A stretch of DNA of 64,000 nt, from NCBI GenBank assembly GCA_022393335.1, contig JAJEKB010020781.1:389886-453885 (forward strand). The letters are read 5' to 3'. This stretch comes from Macrotrachela quadricornifera (Eukaryota; Rotifera; Eurotatoria; Philodinida; Philodinidae). The notes below the pieces were generated by a model, which did not search any database, had not been told where the DNA came from, and saw only the letters and a program-made list of their open reading frames with translations. The number at the start of each line of letters is the position of its first letter. Position 1 is the stretch's first letter. This document shows positions 25,803-36,862 of the stretch, piece by piece. Made by a program: the position numbers and the translations under genes.

Positions 25803-28505
25803 TCAGAATTTCTTTTGTACAATTTCTATACTCTCTCGCACAGTTTTAATATTTGGATGATTCGGAGGGAATGAAATTTGAAAAATGCTAAGAGCACGTT
25901 CCATATACGAAAGTGCTTTAGAATACTCTCCCATGTTCTTATACACCGAACCGATGTTGTTGTACGACTGAGCCAAATCAGGATGATTTTCAGGAAGAGC
26001 TTTTTGAAGAATTTCAAGTGCTTTTTCGTAAAACGAAAGTGCTTTAGAATACTCTCCCATGTTGTTATACACCAAACTGATGTTGTTGTAGGAAGTAGCC
26101 AAATCAGGATGATTTCCAGGAAGAGTTTTTTGACGAATTTCAAGTGCTTTTTCGTAAAACGAAAGTGCTTCAGAATACTCTTCCATGTCGTCATACACCC
26201 CACCGATGTTGTTGTAGGAAGTAGCCAAATCAGGATGATTTGCAGGAAGAGTTTTTTGACAGATTTCAAGTGTTTTTTCGAAAAACGAAAGTGCTTTAGA
26301 ATACTCTCCCATGTTGTTATACACCAAACTGATGTTGTTGTAGGAAGTAGCCAAATCAGGATGATTTCCAGGAAGAGTTTTTTGAAAGATTTCAAGATCT
26401 TTTTCGTAAAACGAAAGTGCTTCAGAATACTCTCCCATGTTGTAATACACCGTGCCGATGTTGTTGTAGGAAGTAGCCAAATCAGGATGATTTGCAGGAA
26501 GAGTTTTTTGAAAGATTTCAAGTGTTTTTTCGAAAAACGAAAGTGCTTTAGAATACTCTCCCATGTTGTAATACACCGTGCCGATGTTGTTGTAGGCAGT
26601 AGCCAAATCAGGATGATTTGCAGGAAGAGTTTTTTGAAGAATTTCAAGTGCATTTTCGTAAAACGAAAGTGCTTTAGAATACTCTCCCATGTTCTTATAC
26701 ACCAAACCGATGTTGTTATAGGAAGTAGCGAATAAAGGATGATTTGCAGGAAGAGTTTTTTGACAGATTTCAAGTGCTTTTTCGTGAAACGAAAGTGCTT
26801 TAGAATACTCTCCCATGTTTTTATACACCGAACCGATGCTGTTGTAGGAAGTTACCAAATAAGGATGATTTGCAGGAAGAGTTTTTTGACAGATTTCAAG
26901 ATCTTTTTCGTGAAACGAAAGTGCTTTAGAATACTCTCCCATGTTCTCATACACCAAACCGATGTTGTTGAAGGAACCAGCCAAATCAGGATGATTTGCA
27001 GGATGAGTTTTTTGATAGATTTCAAGTCCTCTTTCAGAATACCAGATGGCCTTTTCATAATCACCTTGATCATTTTTAACATACCCAAGACAAACATAAT
27101 AAAGTGCTTTATCACTTTCATTGGATGTCTGTTCGAGTAATAATGTGTAGAGTTCTTCGGCTTTATCCAACTGTTTTATGTCAAGCAACAAATTACCTAT
27201 TCGTTGCCATCCTGTCCCACTTGCAGCTTCTTGTATATGTTTGGTGAGTGTTCGAAGTTGTGGATCATCATCTGATGTTAGTGTAAGTTCCACTTGATAA
27301 AGTGGATTGTTTTTATCAATTTGTATGATTTCGCCAATACGAAAGACGGTGTGCATAGAGAAGAGAATTTCTTCTTCCGTCTTGAAATAGCTAAATTTTT
27401 GGATGGCAGCGAAAGGAGCGAACGAAACAGAAGGATCAATAGACATTTGAAAGAGAATGCCGACCATATGAGTTTGTGTTAAAAGACTTTTTGCGAATTC
27501 AAGGGATACTTCTCGTTTTGTACTGGTAGAAAGGAAATTGTTAAAAGACATTAGGCCACCTTTTGTTTTAGAAAGTGTTTCAAAATCTTTAGTTGATAGA
27601 CCTTGTCCTCGATAAACTGTAAATGACTCTCCTCTGTAAGAACTAATCTGTTGTTGATGCAATTCTTCGATTTGATGATGAAGATCACGTAAAAAGAAGC
27701 CCATAGTGATAATTGTGTTCGCATTCAGCATACGTAAAGCACCATTAAGCATTGAATAGATGAATGACGGGAAAGTATACCACCAGATTGCTAAATTAGG
27801 GTTGTATTTAGCCTCAAACTGAGTAACAGTAGTTAGTGAGCCATAGTCACCTTTTCGGCAGTAAGCGACGAAATCCCTAATGGAATGTTCGTCATATTCC
27901 ATTTTAAGGAGAATACCCTTGAGTATTTGGGTGTACATAAAGCTGGGCTCTAATTGATTTAGATCTTGGCTAGTAGCGCCTTCCTTCACTGTGACAAAGC
28001 TTATGGGTATGGTATCTTGATTGCATTGTTTTACAGCTGTTTGCAATGCTTCACAAATGGATGTGATGGATGTATGTACACCTTTGATTTTAGTCCACTT
28101 ATGGGTCCATTGGCCTTGTAGATATTTATTGTCATAGTACACGTAAATATCATTCAGTTGAGGAATATCATGGATAAGGGGCACTATTTGCTGACCAAGT
28201 GTACCCTCTACTATTAAGAAGGCTTTCACATCATCAATATCAGTAAGAAAATCAATACATTCATCTTGTTCGGTAAAAATATTGACCTGGTTAACAACAC
28301 TTCGCAATTGTGCCAATGTATTTTGTGAATCTTTATTTGATTCATGTATATTGGCATCGACCCAAATTAACAAATAATTTTGGACGATCCGTCCAGTTGC
28401 ATTGATAGTATTGCCCGCTGTTGTTGTAGTTGTGACAATAGCATTTGATGATGTAGAAATATTATGTTTTGATTTTTTTGCATCCATGTAGTTCTGAATG
28501 ATCAC
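25803..28505 (-). CDS. ADP-ribosyltransferase fused to kinesin-light-chain-like TPRs
   Basis: This intronless 900-aa frame starts at ATG 28505; a second in-frame Met at residue 7 is an alternative. Residues about 36-165 form a conserved N-terminal alpha/beta region (LLIWVDANI, AFLIVEGTLGQ, IYVYYDNK), a type I recall in related bdelloid proteins but cannot name. Residues about 185-405 are an arginine-type mono-ADP-ribosyltransferase with the R-S-E triad: Arg299 in VYRGQ, S326-T-S in FLSTST, and E377-E-E in EEEIL, the E-X-E motif of Arg-specific enzymes. These would transfer ADP-ribose from NAD to a protein. Residues about 437-890 are TPRs: one or two divergent units, then nine nearly identical 42-aa units (YNNIG.VY..MGEYSKALS), the kinesin-light-chain type that binds protein partners. 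No signal peptide or TM is seen, so it is probably intracellular. The catalytic residues look intact. Confidence 0.93.
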   Translation of the reverse strand: MIIQNYMDAKKSKHNISTSSNAIVTTTTTAGNTINATGRIVQNYLLIWVDANIHESNKDSQNTLAQLRSVVNQVNIFTEQDECIDFLTDIDDVKAFLIVEGTLGQQIVPLIHDIPQLNDIYVYYDNKYLQGQWTHKWTKIKGVHTSITSICEALQTAVKQCNQDTIPISFVTVKEGATSQDLNQLEPSFMYTQILKGILLKMEYDEHSIRDFVAYCRKGDYGSLTTVTQFEAKYNPNLAIWWYTFPSFIYSMLNGALRMLNANTIITMGFFLRDLHHQIEELHQQQISSYRGESFTVYRGQGLSTKDFETLSKTKGGLMSFNNFLSTSTKREVSLEFAKSLLTQTHMVGILFQMSIDPSVSFAPFAAIQKFSYFKTEEEILFSMHTVFRIGEIIQIDKNNPLYQVELTLTSDDDPQLRTLTKHIQEAASGTGWQRIGNLLLDIKQLDKAEELYTLLLEQTSNESDKALYYVCLGYVKNDQGDYEKAIWYSERGLEIYQKTHPANHPDLAGSFNNIGLVYENMGEYSKALSFHEKDLEICQKTLPANHPYLVTSYNSIGSVYKNMGEYSKALSFHEKALEICQKTLPANHPLFATSYNNIGLVYKNMGEYSKALSFYENALEILQKTLPANHPDLATAYNNIGTVYYNMGEYSKALSFFEKTLEIFQKTLPANHPDLATSYNNIGTVYYNMGEYSEALSFYEKDLEIFQKTLPGNHPDLATSYNNISLVYNNMGEYSKALSFFEKTLEICQKTLPANHPDLATSYNNIGGVYDDMEEYSEALSFYEKALEIRQKTLPGNHPDLATSYNNISLVYNNMGEYSKALSFYEKALEILQKALPENHPDLAQSYNNIGSVYKNMGEYSKALSYMERALSIFQISFPPNHPNIKTVRESIEIVQKKF
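25870..27015 (-). repeat. 126-bp tandem repeats encoding 42-aa TPR units
   Basis: Nine head-to-tail copies differ at only a few bases each; landmarks such as AATACTCTCCCATGTT recur every 126 bp. The near-identity at DNA level, including silent sites, suggests recent unit duplication or gene conversion. The repeats create long antisense open frames that are not genes. Confidence 0.92.
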
Positions 28506-28550
28506 TTGGTTACAAATGTAATACTTTGTATAACTAGTTGTATTTTTATG

Positions 28551-28580
28551 CTGAAAGAGAAATCACATCGATTTATATAG
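28551..28580 (-). promoter_or_regulatory. Possible TATA box and 5' UTR splice acceptor of the ART-TPR gene
   Basis: On the minus strand CTATATAAAT (28580-28571) lies about 65 nt upstream of the ATG, followed by TTTCTCTTTCAG ending at 28551. The latter reads as a 3' splice site, so the mRNA may carry a 5' UTR intron or be trans-spliced. Rotifers are known to use spliced-leader trans-splicing. This assignment is inference. Confidence 0.35.
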
Positions 28581-28599
28581 CTAATGGCTACTACTTGAT

Positions 28600-30640
28600 T
28601 GTTTTCACTACGCAAAATGTTTATCTTTTTTGATACACAAGTACGAACTTCACCTAGTTTCTATTGATAGAACTGAGAAAAATATCACAAGAAGCGCTCA
28701 TCTTACGGATTCACTGATCCTTTTCTGAAAGAAAATTTACTACTATTATTACTCAAAATAATTTCGATTCTGACTATACTATATTTTATAGCCCTTGATC
28801 GCATAAAAAACAGGAAACAAACATCCACTCTTTAGCAACGATCGTTTTATAGGACTATCCCTACCCTCTGATTCGTATATAAATGATAATCGTCATTTTA
28901 ACTCGTTTCTTGATGGAATAATCCTTATTTCTTGTATCCATGTTAAAGACTATCACTACGTAGAAATTTATACACGGAAATTTCAAGATCTTATTGTCAA
29001 ACTGCTATATCAAACACTATTACTTCTAAGTATGGAATATGATTTCTTATAGCTAAGCATATAAACTACCGTAGCCAACATTAATGTCTCGACACGAGTA
29101 TAATTAGTGCATCATTCATTGTTATTACTTATTCTTTCGGTAGGAGTAGCTTTAAGAAATTGTGAAGATCATTCAAAACTATAGAATTCCGGACAGCTTC
29201 TTAAATTTTTACAACGACACAATTACATATCTGTTCGTGCCTACGCTACAACACGTAAATAAAGGTATGCTAGCATCTACAAATTCTTTACTAGATAGAT
29301 TTTGTTACGTCAAATGTCTAATAAAGAACTATTTTGGTCCAGGAACCGATTCATTTGACAATTTATGAAGGTATCTCAACTCTCGCTTACTGTGATTGTA
29401 ATGAACCATGTGAACAAACGTCTAGTCGCTTGGCCACTCATAACTAGCCAACTCTATATACTGCGTATTTTTCTATGTACCATGTACCGCATTAGAGTTC
29501 TAATGCACACAAGAGGGAGTTCACTCATAACATGCTGATTTACAATTGAATATTTTCAGCATTTAGAAAATATTGTATACTTTACATCATAGTTTTCAAT
29601 TTTTTTTTCATTTTAATAAAATAATATGTTGTCGAATTCGTTCTTAAATTAGCATTAATTATTTTCTTTGAAAAATCCATCTAAACTACTTAAGACCCGT
29701 TTCAAAACTATGGTTTGAAATAATCTTTTAGCCACCGCCTAGTCATCCGTCGGTCTCTCATGACTAGCCATTTCCATATTTATTCGCACTCTACCTTACA
29801 ATATTAGTTCAGTTTTCAAGCGAATAGATGCATTTCATTGGTATTCTTCTCAAAAAGTACTGTACTATTGCTATTACGCTCACCCAGACGAAACTAAGAG
29901 AAGGTGAATTATTTAAAAGTTACTACAAATAGAGCGCATTACATTGTAACCTGGGAACGATCTTCGCTTACTTTGAATATTATTTTACGGTTGATGTCTA
30001 TGAAGACTCAACAACGAACTTTAAGCGGCTAGTTTAGCTTTTTTTTTACATATTTCTGTATAAATCGTACCCAGAAATCTGACGTATATTAATCAATAAA
30101 GAAAAATGTTTAAACCAAAATCAATCTTGAGCATAGATTCACGACTCTCGATCATCCTTCAGACAAGCTTAAAATAACAGGAAATTCGTCAAAAAAAGCG
30201 AAGAATTGAAAACTTAATCTTAGTTTTGAGTTCCTCATAACCAATACTTTTTGGCAAAAGGTGACTGAAGACAATTCATATTATTTATTATTCATTATTT
30301 AGTAAAATCAACTCAGTTTTGACTTATCATTCTTTGATTAATTTGGATTAATCTTTTTAAGAAAAAGTATAAAACTAATTACTAATTATTTATTACCTAG
30401 TTACTATTCGCAAATTTAATTCCAGATTCGGATTCTTTACTATTCATTACCCTTCGTAGAATTTTTCCACGAATATCAAAAGGTTTTATATTAATCTAGC
30501 CGCCATCATTTTCCGCTTGGGTAGAGTACAAAAACATACAAACTAACTTTAGAAACAAGCATACATGTAAACTACAAACTTATTTTATGTTGAATGATCT
30601 CTATTCCACCTAGAAAACTAACCATTATTTTCTTAGACAG
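28600..30640. other. Intergenic, no gene seen
   Basis: No coding signal. A segment at about 29425-29480 recurs loosely at 29725-29800 (TAGTC, ACTCATAACTAGCCA and similar). The motif ACTCACTGATCCTTTCCTGAAAG near 34400 also resembles 28705-28730. Confidence 0.45.
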
Positions 30641-30649
30641 TGATCATCT

Positions 30650-31110
30650 GCAGCCAAAAACTCATTTCAAAAACTTTTACAAAAACTAATAATACCCATC
30701 GATTTTCTAATCTCGAAAACCTTCGATCGAACTTTGTACAAAAATGATTTTTTTAAAGTCTTTAGTCATAAAAAAAAATTATTTTACGAAAAGGTCGAAA
30801 ATCTAATGACATTAAGCGAATTCTCGGCACCGAAAACCTTTGGTGGAACTTTAAGAAAATATCTTTATCGTAAAGACCTCATCCTTTATATAAAAAACCA
30901 ATCTCAAAAAAAGACTTTTAGATACTATTGATTGATTCAGATTACTCGACCCCAAAAACTGTTTGGTCAAACTTTGCAAGAAACTATATTTTTTCTTTAA
31001 GTCCTTTTTGTTAATAAAAATTCTTGAAAAAAAATTTTCAGAAGCTGGTGGCATCAACCGATTTCTTGACCTAAAAAATCTATGGAAAACTTTTAGAGTA
31101 GTAGCGGAAG
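30650..31110. repeat. Degenerate ~119-bp tandem repeat, about four copies
   Basis: The landmark CGAAAACCTT.G..GAACTTT recurs at about 30714, 30831, 30951 and 31071, a period of 117-120 bp, with diverged AT-rich sequence between. A weaker half copy precedes it. It has no coding character and looks like an old minisatellite or satellite remnant. Confidence 0.6.
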
Positions 31111-32287
31111 TACTCGATGATGGTTAGAAAAAATGCAATTTTGCACTTTCTACATATTCGAAAACAAAAGTTCTCTGATCTTCCTTCAGCCATTGCTCAT
31201 GCGCGGCAGGAAAAAGTCGGAATTTAAGTCTTGTGTCATCTGTCATTGCTTTCGCATATAACTAATACCATTTTGAAGATTTCTCTGAGTAGGCGTTCTC
31301 AATCAAGACGCTTGCATAGTCAGTTCTTTCGATCCCAATTTCGATTTAAAAAGAAAATAGATGTCGGCTACATCACAAATACACTTCCAATCTAATCCTC
31401 AATCTACCCTAATCGTATCGTATGTCCAATGCAGTTCTTGTTCTGATCTAATTTTAACTTCTGTTCTGGTTTCATCTTAATTGGACACCGGCACGATTTT
31501 AATTCCAATTTGATGACCATCTCGTTCCAAATTGTCTCCTGACCCTGTCCACATTGTAATGCTATCATTACTCCAGTCCAATCTCGATATTGTTCTGGTT
31601 CTATCCCATTTTAGTCGAAAACGGAACCTAAACCTCATCTGGTCTCAGACTCATTGTATCTATTTCATGACGATAACTCTTGTAGCGTTACTAAGAGATT
31701 CTCATCACACGTTAGTCGTGATAGTATGCCAAGTAGTGGAGCCTTTACAGAAGCATATAGATTATAATTTCTAACAAAAAACTATTGATTTAGATTTGGG
31801 GCAAAACCGATCACGATCCTATTCTCTTTTGCGCAAGTGAACCTTACCCCCGAGGGTATTTTGTTGAGTTCTATTTAATTCTCTCCAAGTTGCTTTATAG
31901 AAGAAGGGCTCTTTGAAAAACATTTTTCTTGTTGTAAAACGTCATCGTCAAAAGCTCGACCAAATGAATATTACTGACCGTTCGAGTATGCGAAAATCTG
32001 ATCGATAGAAGAATAGATCAATCAAGCGTAGATATACTTCCATACTTCACTTTCTCTTGTATACAATCATGACAGCTACAGTCTGTGACTTCCATTCAGT
32101 CTCGGGTGACGAATGACGCAAATGTTTCCTAGGTGTCCCTGATAAGAAACATACCGCGATACTTCTATCATAAAATCACCCAGTGTCATGAATGTAGAAG
32201 CTACTCATCCACAGAAAGTACAGAGATAGAAAACGTGAAACAGATGGTCGCAAGTCTCAGAGAATTTTCGAAAAATTGGTAAAAATT
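31111..32287. other. Intergenic, no gene seen
   Basis: The part at 31370-31640 contains irregular repeats of TTCTGGTTC/CCAATTTTAAT type and may be another degraded motif-array element. The rest shows nothing I can name. Confidence 0.4.
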
Positions 32288-32905
32288 CAAGGGGGAAACG
32301 GCTGACTCCAGTCCCATGGAGTCCCACGGAGTCCCTTTGAGTCCCGGAGTCCTGGAGTCCTGGAGTCCTCAAAAATAGTGTATTAAATATTGCCTTCTTC
32401 ATGCATTACAAGTTGAATATTCACTAATTACTTGAGCACTGAGTTAAGCTCAACTTGATACTCACGTTAAATAGTATTAATAAAATGAGTACCCACCTTA
32501 ATTAGTGGTAATTAGGTGAGTACTCATCTTAATTAGTGGTAATTAGGTGAGTACCCACCTTTATTAGTGGTACTTACATGACTACTCATCTTAATTAGCG
32601 GTAATTATATGAGTACTTACGTTAATTAGTGGTAATTAGGTGAGTANNNNNNNNNNTAATTAGTGGTAATTAGGTGAGTACCCACCTTAATTAGTGGTAA
32701 TTAAAGTGACTGCTCAACGAAGTTCTAAACTAATTAGCGAGTACTCAACTTATAAAAGTATATCAAGAAAACAATTAATATTTTATTTTTGAGGACTCAC
32801 GGATTCCAAATAATTTGGAGTCCGTTGGAGTCCCGTTGGAGTCCCGTGGAGCCTCGTGGAGTCCTGTGGAGTCCCGGAGTCCCGGAGTCTGCTGTTTCCC
32901 CCTTG
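32288..32905. mobile_element. Second hAT-like MITE carrying an internal minisatellite
   Basis: Its termini are the same CAAGGGGGAAAC inverted repeat seen at 9337-9794. The 8-bp flanks (32280-32287 and 32906-32913) share only the core AAAAAT, so the target duplication is degraded or absent. Subterminal parts are GGAGTCCCG repeats. The centre, about 32485-32720, is a ~31-bp minisatellite (TTAATTAGTGGTAATTAGGTGAGTAC type, first 20 bases TTAATTAGTGGTAATTAGGT). No protein is encoded. Confidence 0.8.
32485..32725. repeat. ~31-bp minisatellite interrupted by an assembly gap
   Basis: Units combine TTAATTAGTGGTAATTAGG with TGAGTACCCACC; at least six copies are readable. The 10 N at 32647-32656 are a placeholder, so copy number is unknown. 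Confidence 0.85.
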
Positions 32906-35640
32906 AAAAAATGGGTGTTGTAATGCCTAAGAAGTGCACCTTTCAGCGAACGAAAAATTGTTTTTTCACAAAGGTAAACAACACTAGCAGTTTTAAGCGT
33001 GAGCACCGCATTTTGTTGCTCTTAAAATAACATTCTCTATACGAATGTGTGTGCTTTTCGTGAGTAAAAAATTCAAATTTTTCGTTTCTTCTTTGATCAG
33101 GCAGTTGCTTATAAAACATCAGAAATTTTGAAAGCATCATAACAGCAAGCAGTTTGAAGAATCATTCTCAAATTTATCTCAGATATAAGATGTCATTCAA
33201 TCGCATTTTACGGGTTTTTTATAGCACAAACCAACATCTTTGAGCAATTGTTAACTTTTCGGGAGAGAGGGTGGAAAAAGAGAGAAGCAAACGAAGCTAG
33301 TTGTTCTACTGTTAGTCGAAAAGCTACGACGAACTGGTTGTCATCCAAATCATACTATAGAATAGTTTAATGTAGAAGTTTTGTTTATTGCCAAATTAAG
33401 ACAAATGCTACTAACATCCATGCACCCATATCGAACTTATCTGATTGGATCATTCTTAATATCTGATTCTAGCAAGCGATCGAATATGATAAAGACCAAA
33501 TCCAGGAATGACCTAAATCCGCGAAATTAAGTTGGGAATTTCTTATCTGTAACAGTCTCGATCCATATCTAAATGTTAGCAATCGTTTTAAGGGGTCTAC
33601 GACAATTGGTCGAACAAAAATTAGGCGTAATCAATTGGACGCATATAGAACAGCAAGTTTATGTTTGCTTTATTGCATGAAGTTCAAAATTCCTTTATTT
33701 TCCATTACGTCTAATTTATTCTCTAACTAAATCATACTTTCCCATGTCGCCTCTGTAATAAGTTGATTTACTTTGTTTTTATTATTAAATATTTTTTCTA
33801 ACACGAATATATCTTTATAAGGTTTTTAATCTTCATCCGAACATGTTCGACAGTGACTCGTTCGGTCATTGAACTATTGGATTGATGCATACCTACAAAG
33901 GACTAAAATAAAAGGTTCGATTGATAGAATCTAAGAAAGAAGCAGATTCGATCTATACACTGATTGACATTAAATACAAATAAAGAATTTCAGTTATAAC
34001 ACTCAAATATTTCTCATTCAACATTCATACACATACAATCTCAACATCGATAATAGGATCGAAGATCCATGATTACTATCGTTTCAAAATAACTTTTTAA
34101 AAATTAAATCCTGTTCTGGAAAACTGAATAATCCGCGATGTTTTAACCCATTTCGTTGAGTCAAAATTGGCCAGCGATTAATGCTTGACTTCTGTAAAAG
34201 AACATTTTCTATGAAAAATAGATATATGAAAAGAACTGAAATGCCGTAAATTAGTGTACTGCGTGATTGATAAAATCACGATCACACATGATCGTAATTG
34301 TTGCCTTGATTGGAAAAAAATATTTCGTGATCACGACTGTTATATTATTATTTTAAGATCTCAGCCCTCTTTTAAAAAACATGTAGCACGAATCCAATAG
34401 ACTCACTGATCCTTTCCTGAAAGAAATAAAATCAACCATTAAACGCTTAGAAAGAAAACTTAATTCGAATTTCTAGGTATTTTTCATCATTAACCTAGCC
34501 AGACTTTAAAAAAATAACTTACATATGCTTAAAAACTTCTATTTACCATGACTTTCGGTTTCATTCTTTTTTCTTATATGAAAAAGTTTATAATGCAATG
34601 TTGTGAAGTTCATCTCCTAAAATTCTATGTAAAACACTAGTTAAAAGTTAGGACAGAGCTTCTCGTACTTCAGAAACAGGTGCAAATGTTCAAAACACGA
34701 TGAATAGCATAATGCGCTAACATTAACAAAAACGCTGAGATTTTTCTGCCATGTTATTTTTATGACCGTCATCTTCGTGTTGACCAAAACATTGTTGTAT
34801 TTGTCCTTGGTTGTATACATTTTTCTATGTTCATACTATCTACACCAAGTTCTTGTAATCACTGTCTCTTTATATATGCATGACATTATATCCAGTAGGA
34901 TCGTCGCAAATGACTTGTCCGATGGGATAATTCAGAAAAAAAAACCTAGAAATACTAAGATGAAATGAGTTTGTGACGAAATGTCAGCAATATCGTAGTT
35001 TCTCAGTATTTCCAGCAGTCTACCATAGTGTACTAAGAGTTATAAGAATCCGTACTTCATTTCTCATTTTTAGATCAATGCTTACAAAAAATTGGAAAGA
35101 TAAGTCATTTCCGATTATGTTAATTTTTTTTGTGTTATGTCTCACATAAACTTAATGGCGTGATGGTCCAAAATTTGCAGGAGGAAATGGGAATTTTTTA
35201 TTAATCTTTAGCGCGACAATTTTCGATGAAGTCCTTGCTCTTATTCTCATTCCCTAACATTTTCAGATTTTTTTTTTATATAGATTCTACAAGATTCAAA
35301 CTCTCAAGGATCGTTTCCAGACTAATGCGAAATGCTACGAATTTCTTATACAACCTATTGTTAGAAATTGTACAACTAATACGAGGATTTAGTCAAAACT
35401 TTAGGTGTTTTTTGAAAACTTTGGACACTAAGAATCTGTGCCCTCTTGCCTGCTCATAAATATGATGACCACTGCAATATTATGTTTACCCTTTCACTAC
35501 CTCTAGTGCTATACTTACTGTATGCTATCTCTCATATAAGATTGTATTCGATGTGGAATTCGTGAATGGTGCACTACAAACAGCTACTCGTGCAATAGTT
35601 ACTCTCCACCGACAGTTGCTCTCTAATGCCACTTAATATT
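32906..35640. other. Intergenic, no gene seen
   Basis: Several short open frames (32815-33030 plus, 34762-34968 plus, 35226-35459 plus) show no domain, codon pattern or splice-consistent partner. I see no other structure. Confidence 0.45.
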
Positions 35641-36138
35641 GAGCTATAGCTTTTTTTGACAAGTTAAAGATAATTGTTGAAGACTTAAAAGTAAATAAAA
35701 TGAAGGGGAACATAATATGATAATAAATCCGTGCAGAATTCCACGGCACTAAGAAATTCTCAAATTAATTTTACAATTACAGTAGAATTACAAAGGTAAT
35801 CGTAGATTGAAGGACATGGAACAATTAAGTTTGACAAAATAATATAGATTAGGTACAGTGAAAAAATAAGTAAAGGTTTTATTATTCTACTTAATTTTTT
35901 TAGCGTCCTTAATATATAATATTTCTCTAGTATAATTATTTTGTGTCCTTCTCGACTTCTTTAAACTATGATGAAAATTCAATAAAGTTAGCTATAATTC
36001 CTAAGTTAATTTGAGAATTTCTTAATGCCATAAAATTCTACACAGATTTATTAAGATCTTATACTCTTTTTCGTTTCATTCATATTTAAATCTTTAATAA
36101 TTATCTTCAACTTGCCAACAAAAAAGTTATACTTAGGC
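35641..36138. repeat. Inverted-repeat (foldback) element with ~160-bp imperfect arms
   Basis: Arms at about 35641-35800 and 35975-36138 match in opposite orientation. Examples are AAGAAATTCTCAAATTAA against its complement, and GACAAGTTAAAGATAATTGT against ATAATTATCTTCAACTTGCC. It encodes nothing. It is followed directly by another inverted-repeat element. Confidence 0.75.
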
Positions 36139-36149
36139 CTCACCAAAAG

Positions 36150-36862
36150 TTCTTATTTTATTCATACTAAGTACGATCCTTTCTAACAATTTGTTAAATA
36201 TTTTTTTGAAGCCTTCTTCGAAAAAATTTTTAGTTACTTTGAATACCGTAGAAGATAGCCATGCTTCATTTATTTAATCAGTTAAACTACGTCCGATAGA
36301 ATTATTTAGCCAAACATTACAAAGTATCAGGCATGGCGAATATATTGAGTATGATATTATATAGATGTCTTCTTCTGCAAAAATAATTAATAACAGCGAA
36401 TGATCGTCAAACAATTTTGTAGATTTTGGACCTGATGTTTCTGTTTATTTACAAATTTCATTACCAAAAGGATTCGAACAATATTCAATATAATATTTGT
36501 AGCCTACAGTCTTACTTTTATCTATACTGAGGATTACTTCATTTAAAGGATATACCAAAAAAGGTTTTGGTTAAAATCTGTCTTAATGAAAAATAGTTTT
36601 TGACGATTCATTTTCAAGAAGACAGCTAGCATCAGATGATTTATGACTAACCTATATAAAATAAATCCATATACCATCATTAGTAATATCAGAGCACAAC
36701 TGACATCTAAGAACAGAATTTCGCTAAATTTTTGAAACAAATAAAAGATGGTTAGTTCATGCGGTATCCAAAGTAGTTAAAACTTTTATCGAAGACTTCA
36801 AAGAAACGTTTAACAATATGTTAGAAAGGATCGCACTTAGTATAAATCAAATAATGGCAACT
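36150..36862. mobile_element. MITE-like element with ~110-bp terminal inverted repeats
   Basis: Left end about 36150-36262 (TACTAAGTACGATCCTTTCT and onward) is matched by the complement of 36750-36862 (AGAAAGGATCGCACTTAGTA). The interior has no gene. It abuts the foldback element at 35641-36138. Confidence 0.72.

Noticed and set aside
25826..27121. Long open frames on the opposite strand and in a second frame of the TPR repeat region (up to 315 aa)
   Set aside because: They exist because a 126-bp unit without stops in those frames is repeated; the real protein is the 900-aa minus-strand ART-TPR.
32485..32725. CRISPR-like appearance of regularly spaced repeats
   Set aside because: Units are contiguous minisatellite copies without unique spacers, in a eukaryotic MITE.
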